From NCBI GenBank assembly GCA_012932295.1, contig JAAONU010000001.1:2914001-2978000 (forward strand): a DNA stretch of 64,000 nt. The letters run 5' to 3'. Every line of letters starts with the position of its first letter. Within the stretch, counting starts at the first letter, position 1. The position numbers and the translations under genes are program-made. Below the pieces are notes generated by a model. The model ran no database searches. It was not told the origin of the DNA and saw nothing but the letters and a program-made list of their open reading frames with translations. Of this stretch, positions 1-12,700 are shown in pieces. This stretch comes from Cyclina sinensis (lineage: Eukaryota > Mollusca > Bivalvia > Venerida > Veneridae).

Positions 1-3000
1 AAAAAAAACATAATATAGAATTAAATTTCGTATAAGCTGTTTATTTGTTTTTTATTATGATACGAGAAATATCAACAATTAACAACTTAACAAATTGTCA
101 CAAAAAATGACTTCTCAAGTCAAATCACATCAAGGTTATAACAGAACAATGGTCAGCAGGTCACCCGAGATCTCTTATGATGAGTGAAAAACATTAAAGC
201 GCTGTCAAAAAGTTTTTTCTCCTTTCATCCTAAAAGTAATTATGACTATAATATTATCGCATCAACTTTAATAATTTTAAACAATGATAATTGCATGACA
301 AACACAAATTATATAATTACCTGCTGAGACAAACTAATAGACCTAACTTCTTTAACGACTGACACGTGTTGTTTTTCTGACAAGCAATGTACCCCCATAT
401 GCCTTTTCACACCTACCTAATCACCGTTATATGCAATATTTCTATTGTTACTGATTTCTCAGATTGTTTACTATATAAAATCATGTTACGGATTTGTCGT
501 GTTACCGACTTGTTCGGTAACGAAATACAATACAATTTTTCTTATTTGTCGGTTCACTGGACAACATGGAAATGAACATTAGCTATGTATAGCTTCTTAC
601 CGACATTAAGCATCAGGTCTCTCGCTAGAGTCAAAATTTTGGGAGAAGTGACTTCTCCCTAAGGCAAGATCTGGGAGAAGTCAAAAGACTCCTGGGAGAA
701 GTTAGTACTGGAAATTCCAGAGTCATTTGTGAAAGAAATGACAGACAGCAAATATGTGGATTGATTGTTATTCAACTTAATGTTATAAACTAATGTATCT
801 GTGGCATCAAAATTCTGTGACTATTTTGTGAAAAGTCTGATTCTATGGGATGTGTTTCCAGTTTTACCAAAATTTTATTTGAACAATTTACAACAATTTT
901 AAGATGTGAATTATGTTCATTAATTATAATTGTTGCTTTCAAAATGTAAACATGACGTAAATTATGTTGATTCATTATAATTGTTGCCGTCAAAAAGTAA
1001 ATACGACATACATATTCTAGTCTTTGAGAAATGAAAACTTTTTCAATGAAAAACTGGTGCTTATAATAAAATCATGACCACTTATCTTAATCAGTCAATT
1101 GAATGTTGTAAGTTTGCCATATTAAGAGTCTTAAAAACACTGTTTTCTCTAAATATTAAAATACGGGGGGGGGGTCGCGGAAATGTATGACAAACGGAAT
1201 TTATCTGAGATTTTCACTCGCTTCTTTATGTTTAATAAGCTAAATATTTGCTGGATTTGGTTTCCTTCATTTTTTAAAGCTTGTCTTAAATCTACTTAAC
1301 TATTTCTTATAAATAGATCTGAGAATTGAAACAAAAATACTATAAAGCATTGTTGCCATTTTTTTTGTACCTTGTTTAAAAAGTTAGAATAACATTTATA
1401 AAGCTCTGATGTTTAACCTTTTGCCTTTGGAATTAAGCATTCAATGACATGTAATTTGTTAAGACATTTATTTGCTTGACTTATAGGATTTGTAGAGCCC
1501 TGCTGTATACAACAGTTTTCTACTCAATGTATATCCCAATCAAATTATTGACCCAGTTCAACACCTACCTATGGCTAATTGTACTACTACTACTATTTGA
1601 GGTTGTTTACCCTCAGTACCGGCAAAAGCCATATGACCGAGCACGTCTTATTATTATTATGACATATTTTTATTTTTCTTAATGACGCGTATAGGGTATT
1701 TAATAAGATAGTTTATGATATAGCAAAATAATTGCCTTGCCGTAAAATATCTAACTAATGAGTAATTAATACTCATCAGTATTTATATGTTTCGTAAAAT
1801 TCTTAATTCTCATAGGATTTTATTGTAGGCTTAAGTTATCACCAAAATAGATGGATACATGGATTTTATCAAAGAGCTTATGAATTTTCAATTCTTATAT
1901 TATTAGAGATCAGTGTCTCATATTATTTAAGAAAAATGCAAGGCTATATCATAGTATCTTAAATTAAATAGAGCGGCGTATCAATTATCTTTTTCTTAAA
2001 TTTTGCTACTCATAAAATGTTCAAGTTGTTTCTAAAAAATTATTTATAAAAATTTGGTTAACTACCTAGAGAATTTTCCTAAGTTAAAACTAACCACCGA
2101 GAACATACAAGTGATAAAGAGAACCAGGAGATTTCTCTTTAAAACTAAAACTTTGAGTTATCAAAGTTTTTTAACAAAATTTTGAACCTATATCGCTATT
2201 TTAAAATAGTTGTGTACCTATTATGGGTTGAGAATTACTTCTGTAACAAATATAAGTAAGTCTCAACCATGTGTAAACCTGGGATGAAGTATGCTCCACA
2301 GAATACAGGGGTTTACACAATTTGCAGCCTGCTGCGTAAAAAAGAATGGCTAATTGTGTTGATTGCATATGGAGTACAGAGGATTAAAACAAAGAAAGCC
2401 ATAAAATGCGCTCTGATTTGTCGATGCTTTGAAGGTAGTTTGTATGAGGGACATTCCTGATAACAAATTATCTCCCTTACTCAGATAACATCAAAGGTAG
2501 ATCAGATAGCACATTGGTCCTTTCAGATGGAATCCTCTGACTTTATCCTTGTATCAATATCAAATTGTGATGATCTTGACTTTTAGTTGTGAAAATTGTC
2601 ACCTATATATTAATTTAAAAGTTAGGATTATCAAAAACAAAGATAATGGTGTTAACAAAACATGTTGCTAAACTTAATATGTAATCTGACTACCACTGTG
2701 GCAAATAATTAGGCTTAATTATCACCATACCAAAAGAGAAAATAGCGATAAAAGTAGAAGAATCCAAATGGAAGGACCAATGTAATATCAGAGAGTATTC
2801 AGGGTAAATAATCCACTAATGTCCCCCATTGATCACTCTAAATGGCCGTTTCCAAGACATTAAGCTCCGCCCATAACTGGAGCTGAGTAAGTTATTGACG
2901 TTGGCAATTGAGACATTTTCGGAGAAGTTGATATCACTTTGATGCTTCATAAAGGTGAAGTCATGGAGTTTTGGGTGAAGATTTCGCCGAAGTCATCCCC

Positions 3001-3710
3001 TCTTGAGAGCTCTGAGCATAATGAATATAAAATAAGCAAACAAGATACATACTGTATATAAAAGCATGGCTAAGCAGTACATGGGACAGAAAAAAATGAA
3101 GAAAAATATAGGTACAACAAGAAAAGTCATGGATCTAAACAATAAAACATGATAGCAAAGACTATAAAAGACAAAATATTGAGCAAGAATAAAATTTAGC
3201 ACATACAACACAATCAAGCATCTGCTACAAAAAGCAAGCAAGATACTTATATAAAAGCATAGCTAAGTAGTACATGGACTGAAGATATGAAGAAAAAGCA
3301 TGGGTACAGCTGAAAAAAACCATGCACTTGAACATAATGAAAATAAACAAGGATGAACTACAACCAGAAAGAACAGGAGTAGCAGTCTGCAATCCATGCA
3401 TTAATCATGCTTTTAAAGTGGGACATATTAGTTTCATCCCTAAAATGTTGAGTGAAAATGAAGCACAGCCAGCTCTTGGACAGGAGACTATCATGTAACA
3501 GGAGTTGGGTTCTTATTTTGGATTAAACTATATAATCATCAAAAGAAAAAAACCAAACAAATTTGTTCATTTTTCTGAATTAGCCACCATTTTGTGTATT
3601 CACACAATTTTATCAGAAATGCAATTTAATTCATGTTGTCTATGTTGATACAAGTAGTGACAGTTTTATAAGAAATGATATATTATACAGTTCTTTATTT
3701 TTTATTACAG
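1..3710. other. Upstream or 5' intronic sequence, no gene recognised
   Basis: AT-rich sequence with only short, compositionally random open frames. About 620-700 has a few repeats of the motif ctgggagaagt. I looked for an exon ending in phase 1 that could supply the N-terminus of PRKDC and found no convincing one. It may be the first PRKDC intron or the region upstream of a short first exon. Confidence 0.5.
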
Positions 3711-3787
3711 ATTTGACATGTTCAGTGCTGTTTGACAAAGATATTGGCTTGGTCAAGTTCCTCAAAGAAACTGTGACCAATGAGGAG
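3711..3787 (+). CDS. PRKDC: PRKDC window exon 1
   Basis: 77 nt, acceptor tttattacag, donor gtatga. It reads [19 protein letters not shown] and aligns with the human LVFSRDFGLLVF segment. It starts with the last two bases of a codon, so at least one upstream coding exon exists that I could not find in 1-3710. Confidence 0.9.
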
Positions 3788-6700
3788 GTATGAACTGCAA
3801 AGGTTTTTAAGTTGTAGGTGCCGATCAGTGGTCCAGTTTTTATGCAAGGGATTTGTAATTTAGGGTCTTGAGTTTGATATTCCACTCCTTCACTTAACTT
3901 TTGGAAGAGGTGCCCCATGTACTGGTGCTTATATACTGAGCATTTCAGACTGGGAGTTTTGCTCAAATAGATGTTTTCTGTATCATGCTCTGTCCCCAAC
4001 AATCAAAATCTTCCTCAAGGGGCCCAGGTATAATGGGCAACTCGTACCAGCAATAAATAAACTCAAATAGATAGATAATTATTTGTCAGATGTATCTAGT
4101 GGAAAGCTTTATACATTAGTTTTGTTATATCTAGACTGAAGAAAGACCCTTCTCCTTGGTCAAGTGGTTAAAGTTGCTTGCTTCAATTAACTTAATCTTC
4201 CACTGATTGACAGTCACGTGTTTCGAGTCCCACTACCAACCATTATCATTTTTGTGAGCAAGTATACAGTTTCTTTTCGAAAATGGAAGCCTAGTACTTG
4301 TCCTTCCTGAGAATGATTGTTAGGTAAACAGTCTAAATAAGCCTGAGGCCCATGGCTTGTGAAGGTCTGGATCTTAGAATCTTGTGATGTTTGCTCAACA
4401 GCAGACCCAAAGGCAAAGTATTCAGGTGTGCGATCTAGGGCCATCATGACCCTCTTGTATTTTGTTAATTTCATGCCTTTAGTTTTCAAATTAAGAATCA
4501 TTCTTACTTCCCGAGGTTCATAAAAACCTGTGCTTTATTTTCTTTCAAGCAGTAAATATTTAATTTTTGTGCGGTAAATTTTTACTGGTCTGTTTGAATT
4601 CATAAAAATAAAAGACATTTAAAATCAGTTCAGAGATTTTTGCTACAAGTCCATAAACTTATAACCTGTTATACAGTATTTCTGTCTGATAACAGTTGAA
4701 GGTGTGCAAAGCCAGGATACTGGAGTTTCTCTCTGAATTCCTGGAGAAGGTTGGCAAGCGTATCCTGCCTTATGCTGTTGATATAAAGGTAACATATTAA
4801 CGTCCAGTATTTTCTTACTTTCTGTTACTCTTTTATTAGGCTTGGTGATAGTACAATTCTAAACAATAACCTATAATTTATGAATAGTCTTGTCTTTCTG
4901 CAATTTCTTAATTTTGGCAGTTTTTGAACGTGTGCAAAATTTGACACAGTCGATTTTGCTTGACCTGTGTGTGTGTGTGTGTGTGTGTCAAGTTGAAAAT
5001 GCTGCATAAGGATCTAGGCAAAGATGAAATGTCCAAAACCAGGCTTGCGGTGGTTTATAAGGGTTGAAGAATTTAAAAAACTTTTGGAATTGATTTCAAT
5101 GGAGGAATGTGTGAATTCACATAAATATCTGTTTCAGGATGTGTGTGTTTCTCTGTTCAGTAGAGACAGATTTGCTGCGGTTAAGAATGCGGCTGTGCCA
5201 GTTCTTAGTAAGGTAGGTCATTACAGTTTGCATGCTGCTGTTTACACAAAAATCTACTGAAATATCTAGATAAAAATAAGTTGATATGCTCCAGACAATC
5301 TGTATTTCAGTATTTACATAATGCCCAAGTGTTTTAATCATATCCTATATTTGGCTATCAGTGTCAAAAAGATTTGTCTCTTGTCTGAGTCAGTAGTCAG
5401 TAGTGTGCCAAGAGCTCTGTTTTTGTCAGGGCTGTGTTCTGGAAGTTTGTAAAGATGAATTTTCCTTTGAACTTAAAGTGCTCAACTTAAAGAGGACTGA
5501 AATTTGTAAATGTTTGTCATAAAAAGGAATATTTTGCTCTTTCCGATCAGGTGCTGGAACTTACCGTTGGTTCAGCTCTGGGTAAAGATTTACAAATTGA
5601 GAAGTTGATTGATAAGTTCTTCAATGAGTTGACCAAAGGATCAAAAGTTTCACCCACAGGTAAACAGTTGACTGAATGTATATTCTTGTGTATTCCTCCT
5701 CTGATGAATTTGGTCTTTCTTTGACAAGGGGACTGTTTAGCTTTGCAGCAGCAGTAGTTTCCTTCTCTTTGGGAAAGGTACCAGTACCAGTCATGAAAAT
5801 TTTGTGTGATTTGACATTAAATTGGAATGGGTGTAATCGTCGGGTGGTGGGACCGATTGAGCTTGAAACATTTCTGCAAACCTGCATGTTATGTAAATTG
5901 AGTTAAAATTTCTAGATGTTAAGTCTTTTACCAGAAATCCCAATATTTAGTTAGTGTTCCTTTGATTCCAGTATAAATGGTATGTTATTTTTTTTAATGC
6001 TGAATGATTTTGTTGCCAATACACAATACACATTAAAAAATACATCTAAGTAAATGTTATAATATCAAATAGTAAACAGTAATTTCATGTACGCTTGGTT
6101 TGTTTGGGCCAAAAGCCGGTACAGATCCAACGCCAAACTCGGGTAGAATAAAAATACAAAATGGAATTAAATGAACATAAAGGGCTGTCAGGGTCCTTGA
6201 AAAAAGTACATTTATACAATTTTAGTAACTTTCACTTTATAACATCCTATTGTGCATTCTGTTGCGCATATTATTGCGCACAATGAAAGCATATAATTTG
6301 TTCAAAAGTCAGCTATGAAACAGTTCAAACTATTGCCCTGTCAACAGTTTGAACTGTTTCCTGGACCTGAATAGAATGTTGCTGGCGTACTTGAAAGATG
6401 GAAAAATGCCAGGAAACAAGCAAAAATAATGAATTACAAGTTATATAGAGTGTTAGGTAATAATAATAAGTAAGCTTTCAAAAGAGATAAAAGTGACAGA
6501 ATATCAACTAAAATGCTAACACCATTAAACAGTAATAAAAGAGTTTGGATTTGGTAAAGAAAAACAATTAAGGAACATATATCACATCAAACAGTTTACA
6601 GATATGCTTTATTAATGTTGTTTACTTACATTATTTTTTTCTAGTGAGGGAGAAGATCTATATACTGTTGGGTGTAATTGCTGAAGTGTACCCAGAATAT

Positions 6701-9700
6701 ATGACCAAATACGCTGAAAGATTAACAGGGGTCTACTTAGGTGCACTGAAAGCTGAGGTAATATTCAATTTCAGGAAAAAAATTCACAAGGGTATACTAA
6801 GGAGTTAAGTAAGCACAGTTTAATTAATGAATCTTCCTGTAGAAATCTCGTCAGGAAAGTGTGTGTTTCTTGCTTACTGACTACCAGCATCTCACCATAG
6901 CTTGAATCTTTGGTGCATTCTATGAAGTATATTTCTATACTGAGTATGTAACATTGTGTACAATACAAACCTTAGAGGCTATTATTAATGCTTTTGCCAA
7001 TTAAATACAGCTTGGCAGAAAGGGAATAGAAATACATTTTTTGAATAACATAAAAGGAATCAGTTTTATGACCAATGAAGTCAGTTACTTTTGGTCATAG
7101 CTTACGAGACAAGCTACAAACACTTAAGATGATTTTGCAGGGAGAAATTCTTGGATTTGATAGAATTCATAAATGTTTTTTGTGAAATGTAAGAAGCTAG
7201 TTTTAGTAAATCTTTGATTAGATTTATGTCAATAAATTATCAGATGAACAGCAAAACAAGGAAACCGGAGCTGACTGTTATAACAGGATGTTTAGAGGGA
7301 CTCAACTGCAGTCTTGTACATTTCACAGAATCAGCAGAAGAAGGTAATTTGTTCTCAGGTGTTGCCTGTACATATGAATTAACATAAGTTACATTTACTT
7401 CTCAGGTATTTGCAATTTTTACTCCTTCACAAGAATCATATATGTAAAATAATCCCATTTTAAAGAGGGCTTTAATAAGATGTTGCATCTTCCAGCCCAG
7501 TGCGTATGTCAGTTTTGTAGATTATATGTATACTGACGGAAAAATATAACTGTGCACACTAAAATACTTAATATCTTTTATTAGGTATAAAATTATTTTA
7601 GCAGATTTCTTTTGTGTAATTCACAAGGTAATCTTGTTTCAATAATACTGCTTTTCTCGAGTTGCACGTGCAAAATTTATAGCCCGTAACGGTCTCGCTT
7701 TTTACGTGTTTCTTTATGTTAACATCCTCGTACATGCTGTTTCGAGTTATTTTAACCGTCAAATTATAGTGAGCTACCCAGCAGTTCAGAAAAACACCTT
7801 CATTTGGATTTTAAGTCTTTGAAGACAATGCCACGCATCTCAGAAAATGATCGCCTACGTGCCGTCGGTATGCTCCAAGCAGGCATTGCTCAAAATGCGG
7901 TTGCGCAGCGTTTTAGTGTTCACCGAAACACCATATCAGCACTTTGGCGACGATTTCAGCAACGTGGCAACGTCCGTGATCTACCACGTCCAGGGCGTCC
8001 ACGTGTGACGTCAATCCGTCAAGACAATTATATCCGGCTCACACACCTACGGAATCGATTTCAACCGGCCACATTAACAGCACGAACAATTCCTGGCTTG
8101 AGACCTATCAGTGGACGAACTGTTAGAAACCGATTAAGAGAGCACAGCATTACTCCACGACGTCCTGCGATACGTCCTACTCTTCTCTTACGTCATCGAC
8201 AACGTCGACGTCAGTGGTGTAGACAGTATCTAAGGCTTCCAAGAGCATATTGGAATAATGTTCTGTTTACTGACGAGTCGCGGTTTCACTTAGAAAGTTC
8301 GGACGGACGAGTTCGTGTATACAGGCGTCGCGGAGAACGTTACTTGGATCCCTGTGTTTTTCAACGTCAACGTTTTGGTGGTGGTGGGTCGATAATGGTT
8401 TGGGGAGGTATCTCATCTCAAGGCAGGACCCAGCTTGTAATTGTCCGTGGCAATTTAACGGGTGTTCGTTACAGAGATGAGATTGTCATACCCCACGTGC
8501 TGCCATTTCTTCAACGTCAAGGGCGTAACATGACGTTTCAACAAGACAGCGCTCGGCCACATGTAGCACGTGTAGTTACCGGGTTTCTGGCTCAGCAAAA
8601 CGTGAGTGTCTTACCCTGGCCCGCTGTTTCACCAGATCTTTCACCAATTGAGCACGTTTGGGATGAGATGAAGAGACGCCTCCGTCAAAGACGTAACCAA
8701 CCTCTCACGCTGGACCAACTAGCGCAGACATTGGTCAACATCTGGAACACCAATCCACAGGCAGTTATCGCCAACTTAGTTGCCTCTATGCCTCGTCGCT
8801 GCCGTGCTTGCTTGAACGCCAATGGAGGCCACACACGATACTGACCTTGTGAAATCAGATTTCATACCTGTCAACTTCTGCGCCTTGTTACTGTAAAAAT
8901 TGTTTTACATGATGAAGTGTTTGTATTGATTGTTAGAAATAAAACGTTGATTGGCTAATTTGCAAAGTTTTATGTTACTATTCCTAATATTAAAAAAAAT
9001 TCTATACCTTGAAGTATGCACAGTTATATTTTTCCGTTAGTATATATGTCATGATTGGAATAAAGTATGTTTAAACTAACCTCATATACAAAATGCAATA
9101 TGTAAATGAAGTAGTGTTCTACCAAACATTTCAGGTCAGCAAGAGCATGTCTTGTTATAACTGTCCAGTTATTTTATGGCTGGGTACATGCTGCAGTAGT
9201 TGCAAGGAATATCTGAAATATACATGTATACTGTGTCTGAATATTGCTTTATCATTGTATACCATATAGATATATTTGTATATATGCAAAAAAAAACTTT
9301 CATTTTAAAATTAATTTATGCTAAGCATTAACATAATTACATTTTACCCGCTACAAAGTTCAGGAGGTGAACACTATGCAAAATACTCAGTTTATGCAAC
9401 AGCAACAACATTCATGAAACATTACACATGATAAAAGGTTATTATATTTCAGTTACATAATTTTTATCACTAAGATGATTTTCTTTTTAAAGGATCGAAG
9501 AATTCATATGAGATTTTCAAGTACACCAGAAGTGCAATAGATCCAAATATAGATTTGACAAGATATGATATGCCACGGGCAGGGCTGAAACTGTTTGCAC
9601 GACATGCATCTCAGTTCAGCCAGTATATGATTGAAGATTATGAGGTACCGTTCAGATTCACCAAAACTTTATAATTTTCATTTATACCTACATGCTCAGA

Positions 9701-12700
9701 TTTGAAGAAGAAGTTTCATTAAAAAATGATGACTTGTTGTTTGACTGTAATATATTGCAATACAAGACACTTGTTTCATGTTTTTATATGACTGACCATA
9801 CAGGAAAAAGGGCACTTGGACATTTATTATAGTATTGAAATAACATATCAGTTTTGTACATCATGTTCCTCTTCAGTGTGATAGTATATCGTATGTGTTC
9901 TATGCAGGAAGCTGAAACTTTCAAACATTAATCCAGAAAAATCATTTATTCAAAATAAGTAAAAAGGTCAATTTCAAAAAATTATGTATGTGTGCCCTTT
10001 TTCTTCTTATACAGCAAGACCGATTCTTAAGGCTGTTTAGTATTTTGTGTTAGTTTGTATTCATGGGATGCATTATATTTAGGTATGATTCAGTTTATAT
10101 GTTAGAAATTTCTATTTTGTTAAGTTTGATTTCTACATTAGAATGTATTCCAGACTGATTGCTTCCTGTATTCTTACAGAAAATATATGAGAAAATGTCA
10201 TACTGGAGTCATCATAAGAACAATGAGATGGTGTTGTTGGGTATGAGAGCTATTGAATCCTTCCTTACACAGGTAACTAACCTGCATTGAAAATGTTAGA
10301 AGTATAATTGTCTTTGTACTGCTTCACACTGGCCAAAAACCAGGACATTAAGCCTGTTGTGAATGTCATGAAGCAGGTGCATGCTTCACACTGGCCAAAA
10401 ACCAGGACATTAAGCCTGTTGTGAATGTCATGAAGCAGATGCATGCTTCACACTGGCCAAAAACCAGGACATTTAATCTGTTGTAAATGTCATGAAGCAG
10501 GTGCATGCTTCACACTGGCCAAAGACAAGGACATTTAATCTGTTGTGAGTGACATGAAGCAGATGCATGCTTCACACTGGCCAGAGACAAGGACATTTAA
10601 TCTGTTGTAAATGTCATGAAGCAGATGCATGCTTCACACTGGCCAAAGACAAGGACATTTAATCTGTTGTGAGTGACATGAAGCAGATGCATGCTTCACA
10701 TTGGCCAAAAACCAGGACATTTAATCTGTTGTGAATGTCATGAAGCAGATGCATGCTTCACATTGGCCAAAGACAAGGACATTTAGCCTGTTGTAAATGT
10801 CATGAAGCAGATGCATGCTTCACACTGGCCAAAGACAAGGACATTTAATCAGTTGTGAGTGACATGAAGCAGATGCATGCTTCACAATGGCCAAAGACAA
10901 GGACATTTAGCCTGTTGTGAATATCATGAAGCAGATGCATTCTTCACACTGGCCAAAGACAAGGACATTTAATCTGTTGTGAATGTCATGAAGCAGATGC
11001 ATGCTTCACACTGGCCAAAGACAAGGACATTTAATCTGTTGTGAATGTCATGAAGCATATGCATGCTTCACACTGGCCAAAGACAAGGACATTTAATCAG
11101 TTGTGAGTGACATGAAGCAGATGCATGCTTCACAATGGCCAAAGACAAGGACATTTAGCCTGTTGTGAATATCATGAAGCAGATGCATTCTTCACACTGG
11201 CCAAAGACAAGGACATTTAATCTGTTGTGAATGTCATGAAGCAGATGCATGCTTCACACTGGCCAAAGACAAGGACATTTAATCTGTTGTGAATGTCATG
11301 AAGCATATGCATGCTTCACACTGGCCAAAGACAAGGACATTTAATCTGTTGTGAATGTCATGAAGCAGATGCATGCTTCACACTGGCCAAAGACAAGGAC
11401 ATTTAATCTGTTGTGAATGCCATGAAGCAGATGCATGCTTCACACTGGCCAAAGACAAGGACATTTAATCTGTTGTGAATGTCATGAAGCAGATGCATGC
11501 TTCATAATGGCTAAAGACAAGGACATTTAACCTTTCATAAATATCAGAAAGCATTTGCTTGCTAATGATTATCTCATTAGTGATTCTTTCTCCATGAAGT
11601 GCATGTAAATGTTTACTTTACAGTGGGGTTTGCTTCACATTACTGTGTTTTCTAGGTGTGTGAGATGTTAAAAGAGAAGGCCAGGGGTGGCAGACAGGAG
11701 GGAGGAGCCATCTTCAAGGTATTGACTTATTTTTACCAACTTTATAGTTCCTTCCAAATGAACTAGTTTAAATATTTTCTGAGACTTGAAAAAGTTGTTT
11801 TGTGTATAATTTTATGTTATATTTGTTTTGAAGTTAACAGAAACAAGTCGTTTAATTTGAAATAGATGGTGATCATGAATTGTAAAAAAGAAGACACTAA
11901 GCGTGTGTCATATAGAGGTACATGCATGTATCTCAGTGTAAATGTGGTAGAGGAATTGATGTTATGTCTTATTAATCTGTATTGTTTTCCATTTCAGTTC
12001 TTTTTTCATAAGTTCAGAGACATCATGCATAATGAGAATGCTTCTGCCAAAGAGCTTTCCCTTGCTATTAAAGGATATGGCCTTCTAGCTGGGGTATGAA
12101 GATTATTGAATTGTTTTATATCAGTATTATACCACTGCAAAGGAAGTTTAGTCAGAACAAAATGGTTGTCACAGATTAATTACTATGTTACAACACAAAG
12201 TCACTGTTAAGTTTGCTTGTATGTGATGTAGTGGTTGTGACTGTATTGTTTGGTCTCTGTGCTCGACTATCTGTCTGTCATATGTCGTCAGCTTATTTCA
12301 ATTAACATCTTTTATACCACTTCACTTAAGCTTAAAGATTGCCAGACACTTCCTCGCCTTGACCTATCAGTTTTGTTGAACCATGGTTGAACATGGGCAG
12401 AAAGAGCTAAAAATTGAAAAAAAAATTAAAATATCTACCTATTTTGTCTATTTTGTCAGAACTGTAAGTTCAATATAGTATTTGGCTTTTAAAATCCCTC
12501 AGTGAATCTTTGTTTAGTTTAGGTATTGGTCTGTTGATGCGTCTTCCTAATTTAGTAGATCTGTTGTGCCATGAAAGATTTTACATCTGTTGAAAAACAT
12601 TACCCTGTGTAAGTTTATAGATACATGTATATACTTAAATTTATTTAGAAGAAATAAGTTATGCAGAGTTTGTTAGCAGTTGTTTTAAATGCTATGGTTT

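Noticed and set aside
2269..2460. 63-codon frame MCKPGMKYAPQNTG
   Set aside because: No family similarity, no convincing splice context, and length within the random range for this composition.
2842..2886. ATG followed by a gtaagt donor as a possible first PRKDC exon
   Set aside because: The frame ends in TGA immediately before the gtaagt, its phase does not fit window exon 1, and the peptide does not resemble the DNA-PKcs N-terminus.
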